A stretch of 64,000 nucleotides of DNA from the NCBI GenBank assembly GCA_964505785.1, contig CAZDJZ010000013.1, forward strand, positions 18,328-82,327, read 5' to 3'. The stretch's first letter is position 1. Each line of letters opens with the position of its first letter. The notes beneath the pieces were generated by a model. That model made no database searches. It had not been told where the DNA came from and saw nothing but the letters and a program-made list of their open reading frames with translations. This document shows positions 27,569 through 36,932 of the stretch, piece after piece. A program made the translations under genes and the position numbers. This DNA is from CAYRTV01 sp964505785. GTDB taxonomy: Bacteria; Acidobacteriota; Aminicenantia; Aminicenantales; Aminicenantaceae.

Positions 27569-28479
27569 TGACCCATCTCTTTTACTTCCCAGCCGTAATC
27601 GATATATTCCCATGTGAAGGAATCATCTTTGACTTTGATTAAAGCAAAGCCTTCCTCTGTTCCGTCACGCGGCCCTTCCCACCAGTTGGCGGACACGGCG
27701 CCGGCTGTAATGAAACGAATGCCGCCGACAGAAATATCTTCAACGTAATGGAGGTGGCCCTGCAGGACAAGCTTGAGATTGTGGTTTTTGAATAAGGTTA
27801 GAACCTCCCGGGCATTATTGACAACCAGGGCGCTCTTTTTGTCCCCAATGGGATTACCTCTTAACTGCGGAAAAACAGAGAGAAAGGGGATATGGGTGCT
27901 GATAACGATAGGTGTTTCCGGAAGGACTTGTTTCAGGTCTTCCTTGATCCATTCCATTTGCTCTTCATCGATCCATCCGATATAGGAATAATCTGCAGTG
28001 GGAATGATGGAATCCAGCAGCATAAAATGCCAGCCTTTGTAATCAAAAGAAGAGTAGCGGTCGCCGATTCGCTGCTCAAACATGCCTTCTTCATACTCCG
28101 GATGTTCACGGTCTATTCCCGCCTCCATGGCGACGCCGTAATTTTCATGGTTTCCCATGGTGTTATAAACCGGCATTTTAAAAAGATCCATGTTCTTTAT
28201 ATACATCGTGTAAAGCATATCTGCCCGCTCATAAGGCTGATTCATAACATCCATCACCAGATCACCGCCGGTGATCACAAAATCCGGGCCAAGCTGGTTG
28301 GCTTTCTCAACTGCCTGCTGAAATCCCTGTTCTGCATTCAGCTCCGGTTGGATATGGATATCCGTCATAAACACGAAACTGAAATCTGTTGTTTCTCCCT
28401 GGCAGCCATATAGAATAAATACACAAATACATAAAACCGGCACCAGGAAAATTAATCCTTTTCTTCTGGATAAAGGCAT
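27565..28479 (-). CDS. Calcineurin-like metallophosphoesterase, lipoprotein
   Basis: A 304-residue protein with an N-terminal lipoprotein signal (hydrophobic residues about 9-25, lipobox ILYGC), so probably membrane-anchored. The di-metal site motifs are in order: FMTDIHIQPE, GGDLVMD, MGNHENYG, ISTHIPF and LQGHLHYVED. The substrate is unknown (phosphodiester or phosphomonoester). The ribosome binding site AAAGGAGAAAAA precedes the ATG. It is the first gene of the coupled cluster metallophosphoesterase, esterase, ABC ATPase, ABC permease. Confidence 0.9.
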   Translation of the reverse strand: MPLSRRKGLIFLVPVLCICVFILYGCQGETTDFSFVFMTDIHIQPELNAEQGFQQAVEKANQLGPDFVITGGDLVMDVMNQPYERADMLYTMYIKNMDLFKMPVYNTMGNHENYGVAMEAGIDREHPEYEEGMFEQRIGDRYSSFDYKGWHFMLLDSIIPTADYSYIGWIDEEQMEWIKEDLKQVLPETPIVISTHIPFLSVFPQLRGNPIGDKKSALVVNNAREVLTLFKNHNLKLVLQGHLHYVEDISVGGIRFITAGAVSANWWEGPRDGTEEGFALIKVKDDSFTWEYIDYGWEVKEMGQ

Positions 28480-28580
28480 TTTTTCTCCTTTCTCATAAAT
28501 TAGAATTCATGATTCACTTAAATTTATACAATATACATCTGATTTTGAAATATCAATAAAAATTGGATGAATATTGCTGC

Positions 28581-28609
28581 TTGACAAAAAAAAGGCTGAG
28601 GGCAATATT
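28581..28609 (+). promoter_or_regulatory. Candidate sigma70 promoter
   Basis: TTGACA (28581-28586) is followed after 17 bases by AATATT (28604-28609), with TATTTA one step further. It is upstream of the secreted-protein gene at 28656. Confidence 0.4.
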
Positions 28610-28655
28610 TAAATAAACGGCTTCGTTAGAAAAATTAATTTAAAAGGAGGTTAGT

Positions 28656-29540
28656 GTGGTCAAATCGAGATTAAAGTATTGGATTCTGGGAATGGCCTTA
28701 TTATCTATATGCTTTTATATGCCGGCTTATTCTGAAAGCCGAACAGATGTGAAGCCTGCAGGATTTATTCCTAGTGATGATATTATTATTCCGGAAGCAA
28801 TCTGGGCGCCCGCATCAGGCGGGGGAGAATGGAAAACCGAACTGATCATCACCGATGTAGATTCAAGTACAGGGGTGGATGTATCCGTGAATTTCAATTC
28901 CGGAACGGATACATATCCGTTTATGAGCCTTTGGCTCAGCCCGGGTGCCGGGAGTTCAATCAAGTTTTCTAACATACTGGAAATCCTGCAGGGTCTTGAT
29001 ACTGAAAACACCTATTATGGGAAAATTGGTGCCTTGTGGCTCTATTGTGAAGATCCTGATAACACTATTATGGCATCGGCTAGAATTTATAATGGGGATT
29101 ACGGCAAGTCTTATCCAGGCATGGCCTGGACGGATGAGAATACGGTGAATGTTGGATTCGGCATGGCCTTACACAACCTCAGTCATAACGCAAATGTCCG
29201 GTCCGCAGTTGGTGTTTTCAACGCTGCTGCCGGCGGATACAGCATGACTGCGGATTTTATTTTGGTTGATTCGGGCGCAAACGAGATCGGGTCTTTTTCC
29301 AAATCTTTTAGCCCGTGGGAATCCAAAGCGTTTGATCCGTTTATTGAAGCCGGCCTTGGAGCCGGGACATATGATAATTGCGCTCTTCTCATCATTCCTA
29401 CCTATACCGGCCAATCAACACCGGACAGAGGATTGTATGTCATTGGGTCCTCTGCTGTAGCCAGCACGAACGATTCCTATCCGCATTTTCCGGTCAGAGA
29501 GGAGATCACAATATCCTCTTCGTTATTAAAATACTACTAA
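28656..29540 (+). CDS. Secreted protein of unknown function
   Basis: A 294-residue protein with a signal peptide (about 1-26, PAYSESR). The mature part looks all-beta: repeated short strands with IWAPASGGGEWKTELIITD, LYCEDPDNTIMASARIYN and a matching C-terminal half. This suggests two related beta-sandwich-like domains, as in surface-layer or adhesin-like proteins. No catalytic motif is seen. The start is GTG at 28656, set by a strong AAAAGGAGG six bases upstream. It stands alone, ahead of tRNA-His on the other strand. Confidence 0.78.
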   Translation: MVKSRLKYWILGMALLSICFYMPAYSESRTDVKPAGFIPSDDIIIPEAIWAPASGGGEWKTELIITDVDSSTGVDVSVNFNSGTDTYPFMSLWLSPGAGSSIKFSNILEILQGLDTENTYYGKIGALWLYCEDPDNTIMASARIYNGDYGKSYPGMAWTDENTVNVGFGMALHNLSHNANVRSAVGVFNAAAGGYSMTADFILVDSGANEIGSFSKSFSPWESKAFDPFIEAGLGAGTYDNCALLIIPTYTGQSTPDRGLYVIGSSAVASTNDSYPHFPVREEITISSSLLKYY

Positions 29541-29648
29541 TGCGAAGCAGTATAAGATTTTCACAACTTGCTGCCATGGGCCTCATTTTCCGGTTAAAGT
29601 TAACTACATATTGAAATGATGATATTTTGATTGAATGAAAACGGGCGG

Positions 29649-29723
29649 GGTGAGTGAGGGGTCTCGAACCCCCAACCTCCGGATCCACAGTCCGGTGCTC
29701 TAGCCAGTTGAGCTACACTCACC
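29649..29723 (-). tRNA. tRNA-His (anticodon GTG)
   Basis: The minus-strand cloverleaf has acceptor GTGAGTG/CACTCAC plus the extra 5' G(-1) paired with the discriminator C, a hallmark of tRNA-His. The anticodon stem is CCGGA/TCCGG with loop CTGTGGA. The T-arm is GGGGG-TTCGAGA-CCCCT. No CCA is encoded. Confidence 0.95.
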
Positions 29724-29986
29724 ACAGGAAAGAACCAAATTGTCGCAAATTCCAACCCATATGTCAATCTGAACCATCTGCTTCCTTTAATAAATAGTAA
29801 AGAGTAAAACGTTAGACCCGGATAAAGAGGAGGAGGGACTCCAAACTCGCGATGCAAGCAAGAACCCAAGTAACCATGGTAACTCAAGTAACGCGAGCGG
29901 AACAAGCCTGACTATGCAGCATAAGATCCTTACGGCCTGCTGACGCTGGCCTCAGGATGACATGGAGAATACGCATGAAGCGATTC
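29724..29986. other. Intergenic, nothing clear apart from a REP-like palindrome
   Basis: No gene is supported between tRNA-His and the decamer array. The REP-like palindrome at 29924-29961 is the only structured block I can name. Confidence 0.5.
29924..29961. repeat. REP-like palindrome
   Basis: GATCCTTACGGCCTGCTGACGCTGGCCTCAGGATGAC shares the ATCCT/AGGAT outer arms and GGCC inner arms of the palindromes at 9402 and 14961, with a longer, less perfect loop. Confidence 0.6.
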
Positions 29987-30036
29987 GACCGAACTGACAG
30001 AAAAGACAGAAAAGACAGAATAGACTGAATAGACTT
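29987..30036. repeat. Tandem decamer array (GACAGAAAAG/GACTGAATAG)
   Basis: Five near-repeats with period 10, just beyond the 3' end of era. These are the reverse complement of the CTATTCAGTC-type units at 24181. Confidence 0.8.
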
Positions 30037-30042
30037 AAACCA

Positions 30043-30951
30043 TTACTGCTGCTCAATCAGATCGAGCACATTGGCAGCGTCGCGCCATTTAGATTTTACC
30101 TGAACCTGCAGGTCAAGATAGATACGGGTGTCAAAGATTTTTTCGATTTCTTTCCTGGCCTCACTGCCGATGGTTTTAATCATTCGCCCGCGCCGGCCGA
30201 GAATGATTTTTTTGTGGGTTTCCCGTTCTACGATAATAGAAGCGCGGATATAGCGGACAGGGTTTTTTCCTTCTTCTCCGGGACGTGGGTCCCGTTCTTC
30301 CATCCTGTCAATGATAACCGCAGTGACATAGGGAAGCTCCTGTTCCGTATGATTCAGCACTTTTTCCCGAATGATTTCAGAAAGTTGGAACCGCCGGCTC
30401 TGTGTGGAAATTTCTTTATCAGAATAGATTTTTTCTGCTTCCGGAAGTTCATGAAAAATTTGCTTCTCCAGCACGTCCAGGTTGGTGCCTTTTAGCGCTG
30501 ATACGGGGATAATCTGTTTAAAGGGCAGAAGGTCTTTGTAGTGATCGATCAAGGGAAGGATTTTTTCCTTGCTGATTTTATCTATTTTATTGGTCAGTAA
30601 AAATATGGGCGTATTAACCTTCTTTAGGGTCTCGATCACAAATTCATCGCCATGTCCGAATTTTTGAGTGGCGTCGATCATGAGACACAGCAGGTCTGCC
30701 GTCTCCAAGGCGGAATAGACAAAATTCATCATTCTGCGGTTGAGCCGGTGAAGCGGTTTATGAATGCCTGGATTATCGATAAAGATAATCTGGCCTTGCT
30801 CAGTTGTCTTGATTCCAAGAATGCTTATCCGGGTGGTCTGAGGCTTATCAGAGATGATGGCGATTTTTTGTCCCAGCAAGTGATTCAGAAGTGTTGATTT
30901 CCCCACATTGGGGCGGCCGATTAATGCGACATATCCGACTTTATAGCTCAT
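30043..30951 (-). CDS. era: Ribosome assembly GTPase Era
   Basis: A 302-residue GTPase that binds 16S rRNA and aids 30S subunit maturation. G1 GRPNVGKST, G2/G3 including IDNPGIHKP, and G4 TNKID are present. A C-terminal KH domain follows with ILGRRGRMIKTIGSEARKEI. The ATG at 30951 (MSYKVGYVALIG) is chosen because GGAGG lies six bases upstream; the frame is open nine codons further but without family resemblance. It follows the phoH-HD-ybeY-corC genes after a 237-base gap that holds repeats. Confidence 0.96.
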   Translation of the reverse strand: MSYKVGYVALIGRPNVGKSTLLNHLLGQKIAIISDKPQTTRISILGIKTTEQGQIIFIDNPGIHKPLHRLNRRMMNFVYSALETADLLCLMIDATQKFGHGDEFVIETLKKVNTPIFLLTNKIDKISKEKILPLIDHYKDLLPFKQIIPVSALKGTNLDVLEKQIFHELPEAEKIYSDKEISTQSRRFQLSEIIREKVLNHTEQELPYVTAVIIDRMEERDPRPGEEGKNPVRYIRASIIVERETHKKIILGRRGRMIKTIGSEARKEIEKIFDTRIYLDLQVQVKSKWRDAANVLDLIEQQ

Positions 30952-31115
30952 ATGGCCTCCTAGCATTATTATACTCAATAGTGGAAAGCAGTCTAATTAA
31001 AATCAAAAATTAAAAATCAAAAGTCAATAACAAACCAAATCTGAATATGAACCGTAGAGCACTCTGCTAACCAAAATGAATCGAACAAGACTAATATAAT
31101 AGAAAAGATTATAAA

Positions 31116-31150
31116 AGACCAAAATAGACCTAGACAGACCTAGACAGACG
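31116..31150. repeat. Short decamer array (GACCTAGACA)
   Basis: Three to four units of (A)GACCTAGAC with period 10, in the gap between the CorC-like gene and era. Confidence 0.75.
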
Positions 31151-31188
31151 GAGATGATCCATATGGATGCGGACACAGCTTATTGGAA

Positions 31189-32421
31189 TCATTCTTGCTT
31201 TGATTTTTTTATTTTTTTTATGCGCAATTTTTTGATCTTTTTTTGACTGACATCCAAAATGCTTATTATGAGGTTGCCGAAATGGATTTTTTCTCCTTTT
31301 TGAGGAAGGCGCCCAAGGTGATGGGTGATAAAACCTCCTACGGTCACATAGCTGTCTTCAGCCAGGTTGGATCCGATCATTTCATCTAATTCATCGATCT
31401 CTGCGTCCCCGAAAACAATGTAATCCTGGGGGCCTTCTTCAAGAATCATCACTTCCTCATGATCATATTCATCCTGGATTTCCCCAACGATTTCTTCCAT
31501 GAGATCTTCCATGGTGACCAGGCCGGAAACACCGCCGTGCTCATCAACAACAATAGCTAATTTTTGACGGCGCCGCTGGAATTCTTTTAGAAGTTCAGAG
31601 ACTTTCATTGTCTCAGGAACGAAATAGGTCTCACGGATAAGCGGGTCCAGGGAATGATTTTTGTATTCATCTGCGGAAAATTCCAACAAGTCCTTTGCGA
31701 TAACAACGCCTTCGATATTATCCACCCGGTCCCTGAAAACCGGAATCCGGGAGTGTTTTTCGTTTATAACCAGGCTCCGCAGCTTCTGAATATCGGCATT
31801 GCGGGAAATGCAGATCATTTCCACCCGGGGTGTCATGATTTCCCGGACGGTGGTATCTCCGAATTCCATTACACTTTTTATCAAGGGGCCTTCTTCTTTC
31901 TCAATGATCCCTTCATCCCGGGCCTCCTCGATGAGTGCTTGGATTTCTTCATCGGAGGCCTCATGTTCGATATCCGCTTTGCGCTGAAAGAATTTGGCTT
32001 TAGTGAAAAAAGAAAGCGGCTTAGTCAGCCATAACAGATATTTCATTCTGAAAAAAAAGAGCCCCAAGACTTTATTGTTGTCCAGGGAAGTAATAAATTG
32101 TGGAATAAGTTCGAGCAGAATAAGAAAAATGCCGAATCCGGTGAAAAAAAGCCAGAAAGGCCTATATTGAAAATGCGGGAAAACCAAATATAAAAACAGC
32201 ATAAAAAGAAGAAGAAAGAAAATTCGCATTATGCCGGCTGAGATCTTCAAATCTTCATAGATATTCATGATCCTTGTTCTGAAAGTCTTTTCCCGGTTTT
32301 CCAGTAAGCGGCTGAGTGAGATACGGTTCGAGGTGCTTAATGAAATATCAAAGAGAGAAAAGAGGAAAGCCAAACCCAAGCTCAGGATAAATCCCATCCA
32401 GTGCAGCCAGTTAATTTCCAT
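31189..32421 (-). CDS. CNNM/CorC-type hemolysin-family transporter-associated protein
   Basis: A 410-residue protein with an N-terminal CNNM-type membrane domain (about 5-140, with the segment FDISLSTSNRISLSRLLE). A tandem CBS pair follows (about 190-310; VREIMTPRVEM and KLAIVVDEHGGVSGLVTMED), then a C-terminal CorC/HlyC domain (about 325-400). The family is linked to Mg2+/cation homeostasis. It overlaps the end of ybeY by 11 bases and belongs to the phoH-HD-ybeY operon, an arrangement common in bacteria. The C-terminus is Lys rich. Confidence 0.92.
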   Translation of the reverse strand: MEINWLHWMGFILSLGLAFLFSLFDISLSTSNRISLSRLLENREKTFRTRIMNIYEDLKISAGIMRIFFLLLFMLFLYLVFPHFQYRPFWLFFTGFGIFLILLELIPQFITSLDNNKVLGLFFFRMKYLLWLTKPLSFFTKAKFFQRKADIEHEASDEEIQALIEEARDEGIIEKEEGPLIKSVMEFGDTTVREIMTPRVEMICISRNADIQKLRSLVINEKHSRIPVFRDRVDNIEGVVIAKDLLEFSADEYKNHSLDPLIRETYFVPETMKVSELLKEFQRRRQKLAIVVDEHGGVSGLVTMEDLMEEIVGEIQDEYDHEEVMILEEGPQDYIVFGDAEIDELDEMIGSNLAEDSYVTVGGFITHHLGRLPQKGEKIHFGNLIISILDVSQKKIKKLRIKKIKKSKQE

Positions 32422-32836
32422 GGTATCCTTTCAGCATCTGTATCCTCAGCTTTTCTTCCTCTTCTTCCAATCCTGCGGCATGTTCGAATCCGCAAAGATG
32501 CAGAAAACCATGAATCGTAAGAAGTTCCAGCTCTCTTTCCAGGCCATGCTCCAAACGGCGGCATTGGGCAAAGGCATAGGGAACGGAGATGATGATATCT
32601 CCTAAATAGAAACGGCCGTCCGGACTCTTATCCCGGATAGGGAAACTGAGGACATCAGTGGCGGAATTTTTATTTAGAAACTCCTGATTAAGTTTTTTTA
32701 TTTTTCGGTTATTAACCAGGACCAGGGTCATTTCAGAGAGGGCATGTCCATAAGCAGCGGCGCATTTTTCCAGAAGCCGGAAAAGATTTTTTGTGTTGAT
32801 CCAATACTTATTTTGCTGATTGAATACGCTTATCAT
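32411..32836 (-). CDS. ybeY: Endoribonuclease YbeY (rRNA maturation)
   Basis: A 141-residue zinc-dependent RNase for 16S rRNA 3' processing and ribosome quality control. The metal site LLTIHGFLHLCGFEH carries the three His (HGxLHLxGxxH). The upstream ATDVLSFP motif is also present. I chose the ATG at 32836 (MISVFNQQ), which matches the usual start of the family; an upstream TTG start would overlap the HD gene by 74 bases. Even so it overlaps the HD gene by 29 bases, suggesting coupling. Confidence 0.93.
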   Translation of the reverse strand: MISVFNQQNKYWINTKNLFRLLEKCAAAYGHALSEMTLVLVNNRKIKKLNQEFLNKNSATDVLSFPIRDKSPDGRFYLGDIIISVPYAFAQCRRLEHGLERELELLTIHGFLHLCGFEHAAGLEEEEEKLRIQMLKGYHGN

Positions 32837-35177
32837 TTTTTGATTTGTTTTGATTGGAATTTTTCCATTTAGTCCGCTCAAAGTCGAATCCCGGATATTC
32901 TACTCGAGGATGATATATCGTGTCCAGGGTATGGAGAAATGAATCCGCGATTATTTTTAGTTCTTTAATGGATAATCCGCTTCTGTCAATCTGTCCATCT
33001 AAAAGATAATTATTGAAAATATCATTGATTAAATGCCGAAGGTTGGTTTCAGTGGGGTTTTTTAAACTTCGCGAAGCGGCTTCGACTGAGTCAGCCAGCA
33101 TGACAAGGGCGGCTTCTTTGCTTTTAGGTTTAGGGCCGGCATAACGGTAGCTTTCTTCGCCGATTTTATGCATTTCCGGATCGTATTCTTCCTTGGCTTT
33201 TTCAAAGAAATAACGAATCAAGGAATCACCATGGTGCTGGGCTACGATCTCTTTAATTTTTTTTGGAAGTCTCAAGCGTCCAGCTTGCTCAACGCCTTCT
33301 TTAACATGATTGACAATGACCAAGGTACTCATGCTGGGTTTTAAGCTTTTATGCCGGTCCGCGCTTCGGGCGCGGTTTTCAATAAAATATTCAGGCCGCT
33401 TAATTTTGCCGATGTCATGGTACATGGCTCCGGCCTTAACCAGCAGCGGATTCAGATTCATCTTATCTGCGGCGTTTTCCGCCAAGGAGGCTACGATTAG
33501 GGAATGATGATAAGAACCCGGTGCTTCCATCGCCATTTTTCTGAAAATGGGGAGATCGGAGTTTGTCAAATCCTGAAGCCTCGCTGGGGTGAGGACTTCG
33601 AAAACACTTTCATACAGTGGGATAAGAATAAAAGCGACGGCTCCGCTCATGACCGCCCCTAGTCCCGCCATGAGAATTTCGCTTCCAAAGATTTCAAAGG
33701 AGCTCCATTGCTCACGAATAATATGAAAAGTAAAAATGAGAAATATATTGAGGGGTAAAAGCACGGCTAAAGCCGCCTGGAGCGCTGAGTTGCGGGATTT
33801 GCCGTAATAACGGACACCAGCTAAAGCCCCGATTCCGCCGAGTAGAGAAAAAAGCGTTAAATAAAAATTGGCTTGGAAGAGATGGCCGACCATCACGGCA
33901 TTAATGATCATGACAACCAGGCCCATAGGAATTCCGTTTAAATAAGTGAAAAGCAAAGGGCCGATTTGAAAAGGCACGAAATAGTTGTAACTGCGCGCAA
34001 ATTCGAGAATACGGATATTGGTGTTTTGGCTCAATAAATCCGAAAGAACCATGGTAAGCTTATATACCAGCAAGCTGAATATAAGGGTGGTTCCGGTCAT
34101 AAGTATTTTTTTCAATCCAGCTTCCTTAAGATGATGCCTGAAATAAAGAAGCGCCGCGGACAGCAGGATGCCGAAGAGCAAAAATGAACCGATAAAATTT
34201 AACAGCCAGCTGGGCTTGTTGCTGAGATTCTGATTGATAATATTGATTTGCTTGATGTCTTCAAGGGTGACTTCATCTCCCTTGCGCAGAATTACTTTCC
34301 CTTCCTTTATTGTGTAAAAAACCGTTTCAACGCTTAAACCGGCCCTGCGTTTTCGGAATTCGGTTTCGGTGGGATTGTAGGTGATGTTTTCTTTTATAAA
34401 TGCATGCCCCAGGGATTCCAGTAAAGATTTTTTTCTCTGATCGAGTTTGAGTCCCTCAAGTTCCCGGGAAATTTTTCCCCGGGCTTCATCGATGTCCAGA
34501 ATATTTTCTATTTGAATGGATTTTTCGTTTTCCGGGGTGCGGATAAGAACCAGCCCTTTTTCCTGTTCTCCATGAATGAAGAGGTTTTTTGTTAAAATGA
34601 TTCCCTGTTGAGATACAGTTCCAATCAAATTTATCAATTGCTCTTCTAGTTGAGAGGAAAAATCATTTCTAATAAGGTTAGTCAATGTGTTTTGCGTGAT
34701 CTCAAGCCTGTATTTTTCATTCGCGGATTGCATGAATTCTTTCAAGCGGCTGGATGGTGCCCCTGATTGGAGCATATCCCGGCCGGATTTGAAAAATTCT
34801 CTTATTTTTTCTTCCGTATTCAAGAAAACATTGTTATCCAGAATATATACCGGCAATACGGCTTCCACCGCTTCCCTTCGCCTGTTTTCAGTCGTCTCTT
34901 GATCTTCAATAGTCAAATTTGAAGGGGCGACAATATTGACGGGAGCAATTTCTCCTTCTTCCAATTCAGGCAGTGATCGCGAAGGCGTATAGGATGTCAG
35001 ATAGGCGATGGCTGCTGCAAAGAGAAAAACATATATCCAGGGATTTGTTATCAATTTTTTCCGGAAAACTGGTTGCCGGGGAGGCGGAGCAGGCTTCCCG
35101 TTTTTTTTTCCGTTACGGGAGGACACCGGGGTTTTCTTTTTAAAAAACATGAATGAATTGGGAGAGAATGTGTTCAT
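32808..35177 (-). CDS. 7TM-HD family phosphodiesterase (PgpH-like)
   Basis: A 789-residue membrane protein. One N-terminal membrane segment (about 30-50) is followed by a large extracytoplasmic domain (about 60-330), seven membrane helices (about 330-550) and a cytoplasmic HD domain with YHHSLIVASLAE, YHDIGKIKRPEYF and later H/D ligands. PgpH in Listeria hydrolyses cyclic di-AMP, and that is the likely activity, though it is inferred. The ATG overlaps the phoH stop (ATGA). The operon phoH-HD-ybeY is standard for this family. Confidence 0.93.
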   Translation of the reverse strand: MNTFSPNSFMFFKKKTPVSSRNGKKNGKPAPPPRQPVFRKKLITNPWIYVFLFAAAIAYLTSYTPSRSLPELEEGEIAPVNIVAPSNLTIEDQETTENRRREAVEAVLPVYILDNNVFLNTEEKIREFFKSGRDMLQSGAPSSRLKEFMQSANEKYRLEITQNTLTNLIRNDFSSQLEEQLINLIGTVSQQGIILTKNLFIHGEQEKGLVLIRTPENEKSIQIENILDIDEARGKISRELEGLKLDQRKKSLLESLGHAFIKENITYNPTETEFRKRRAGLSVETVFYTIKEGKVILRKGDEVTLEDIKQINIINQNLSNKPSWLLNFIGSFLLFGILLSAALLYFRHHLKEAGLKKILMTGTTLIFSLLVYKLTMVLSDLLSQNTNIRILEFARSYNYFVPFQIGPLLFTYLNGIPMGLVVMIINAVMVGHLFQANFYLTLFSLLGGIGALAGVRYYGKSRNSALQAALAVLLPLNIFLIFTFHIIREQWSSFEIFGSEILMAGLGAVMSGAVAFILIPLYESVFEVLTPARLQDLTNSDLPIFRKMAMEAPGSYHHSLIVASLAENAADKMNLNPLLVKAGAMYHDIGKIKRPEYFIENRARSADRHKSLKPSMSTLVIVNHVKEGVEQAGRLRLPKKIKEIVAQHHGDSLIRYFFEKAKEEYDPEMHKIGEESYRYAGPKPKSKEAALVMLADSVEAASRSLKNPTETNLRHLINDIFNNYLLDGQIDRSGLSIKELKIIADSFLHTLDTIYHPRVEYPGFDFERTKWKNSNQNKSKNDKRIQSAK

Positions 35178-36124
35178 GATGGATGGTTTTTCTCCGCCTT
35201 GCTGTATGCCATAATGATTTTTTGGACCAGGTAATGTCGAACCACATCCTTTTCATCAAAATGAATAAATGAAATCTCTTTGATTTTGCTCAATATATTC
35301 ATGGCGTTTAAAACACCTGATTTTTCCGGCTGAGGGAGGTCGATTTGAGTGATATCGGCTGTAACAACCAGCTTAGAATCAAATCCGGTTCGGGTCAATA
35401 TCATTTTCATCTGTTCTTTGGTGGTGTTTTGGGCTTCATCCAATATGATAAAAGCACTATTCAGTGTCCGTCCCCGCATATATGCCAGGGGGGCGATCTC
35501 TATAGTCCCATTTTCGATCCAGCGGTTGGCTTGATCCGCAAGGGCCAGGTCGAATAAAGCATCATAAAGGGGGCGCAGATAAGGATTGACTTTTTGCTGC
35601 AGGTCGCCGGGAAGAAATCCCAGCTTTTCGCCGGCTTCGACCGCCGGCCTGGTTAGTATGATCCGGTTAACCTTTTTATTTTGGAGATAGGATAAGGCCA
35701 TCGCCATAGCCAGATAAGTTTTTCCGGTCCCGGCCGGTCCGATTCCAAAGACCAGATCATTTTCGTGCATGGCTTGGATATAATCTTTTTGGTTCAGAGA
35801 TTTTGGGGTAACGGATTTCCGGGATAAAGCCAGGGCTTCGGCTGGAAAAAAATTCTCCATCCAATTGGACCGGTCCGCTTCCAATAAGTCGAGGGCGATG
35901 TGGTAATCTTCCGATTTAAGAGAATGGCCTTTTTCTTGAAGTCTTTTTATCTGGTCGAAGTAATATTTAGCAAAATTAACTTTATTATCCGGTCCGGAAA
36001 TCATAAGACTGGTTCCGCGGATGGATAAATTGACGTCTAATCGTTTTCCAAGTTTTTTTAAATTTTTTCCCATTACGCCGGTAAAGGCACTATTCCCGGA
36101 ATAAGGCAATTCAATTTTTTCCAT
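35174..36124 (-). CDS. phoH: PhoH-family ATPase
   Basis: A 316-residue cytoplasmic P-loop ATPase, implicated in RNA metabolism. Walker A FGIGPAGTGKTYLAMAMA, VEAGEKLGFLPGD, ILDEAQNTT (Walker B) and VVTADITQIDLP are all present. I chose the ATG at 36124 (MEKIELPYSG): a promoter-like sequence at 36168-36196 lies inside the longer open frame, which would otherwise begin at 36196. It is the first gene of the operon with the HD protein, ybeY and the CorC-like gene. Confidence 0.92.
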   Translation of the reverse strand: MEKIELPYSGNSAFTGVMGKNLKKLGKRLDVNLSIRGTSLMISGPDNKVNFAKYYFDQIKRLQEKGHSLKSEDYHIALDLLEADRSNWMENFFPAEALALSRKSVTPKSLNQKDYIQAMHENDLVFGIGPAGTGKTYLAMAMALSYLQNKKVNRIILTRPAVEAGEKLGFLPGDLQQKVNPYLRPLYDALFDLALADQANRWIENGTIEIAPLAYMRGRTLNSAFIILDEAQNTTKEQMKMILTRTGFDSKLVVTADITQIDLPQPEKSGVLNAMNILSKIKEISFIHFDEKDVVRHYLVQKIIMAYSKAEKNHPS

Positions 36125-36167
36125 GTTTTTAATACGATTCAGGCAGGATTTTTTACATTTAAAGCAT

Positions 36168-36196
36168 ACTAAACACCAATTCATAAAATTTGTCAA
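36168..36196 (-). promoter_or_regulatory. Candidate sigma70 promoter for the phoH operon
   Basis: On the minus strand TTGACA (36191-36196) lies 17 bases before TTTAGT (36168-36173). The start of transcription would be about 35-40 bases upstream of the chosen phoH ATG. Confidence 0.5.
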
Positions 36197-36323
36197 GGGT
36201 CATGAATGATCCAGGCTGAGCAGTATTCCGGAATTGAATCAGGCCTTGACCCGGACCCCGGCGGAGCCGGAGGCAGGGTGTGAATGGTTTTTGCTTGCAG
36301 ATTGATAGATTATAAATTAATAT

Positions 36324-36932
36324 ATGAAGACTATGAAATTAACAAACGATATCAATTATATTGTATCCGGTCTTGAGCGGTCCGGCACATCTATGCTGAT
36401 GCAGATACTTAAAGCCGGCGGGCTTCCTCTGGCCTTTGATACGGATTCCCGTCCTCCTGATGAAAATAATCCCAAGGGTTATTTTGAGTTGGAAGGCGGA
36501 AAAGTCATCAATAAGCTGATGGATGGAGATTTTTCACTTGATAAATACAAGGGCCGTTTCGTTAAGATAACGGCCTTTGGTTTAAAATTTCTTCCCCCGG
36601 GAGATTATAAAATTATTTATTCTGTCCGGGACATGGAAGAAATTCTGGATTCCATGGAAAAGATGGCAAGAATCCAGGACAAGGACCGGGATGCGACCCG
36701 TAATGCTTTTGTCAAACTGGATAAAATGATACGAAATCTTATTTCAGAGAGGGAAGACATTGATGTTTTGTTTTTCGATTATAATCAAACCCTGAAAGAT
36801 CCCGCCGGAAGTGTGGCGGAGATCGATGCGTTCTTGAGTGCAGGCGGGCTGGATACCAATAAAATGACAGCCGCTGTAGATAAAAAGCTGTATCGAAACA
36901 GAAAAGTTGGAAAGGAAAATAAGGATGGGTAA
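36324..36932 (+). CDS. Sulfotransferase-like P-loop protein
   Basis: A 202-residue protein beginning with the 5'-phosphosulfate-binding-type loop IVSGLERSGTSMLMQIL, as in sulfotransferases. A second segment (YSVRDMEEILDSMEKMARIQDK) is placed like the 3'-phosphate-binding region. It is shorter than classical sulfotransferases (250-300 residues), and I would not name a substrate. No ribosome binding site is visible. A TATAAA at 36311-36316 lies seven bases from the ATG, so translation may be leaderless. It overlaps the next small gene by 8 bases and precedes UDP-glucose dehydrogenase, suggesting polysaccharide modification. Confidence 0.75.
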   Translation: MKTMKLTNDINYIVSGLERSGTSMLMQILKAGGLPLAFDTDSRPPDENNPKGYFELEGGKVINKLMDGDFSLDKYKGRFVKITAFGLKFLPPGDYKIIYSVRDMEEILDSMEKMARIQDKDRDATRNAFVKLDKMIRNLISEREDIDVLFFDYNQTLKDPAGSVAEIDAFLSAGGLDTNKMTAAVDKKLYRNRKVGKENKDG

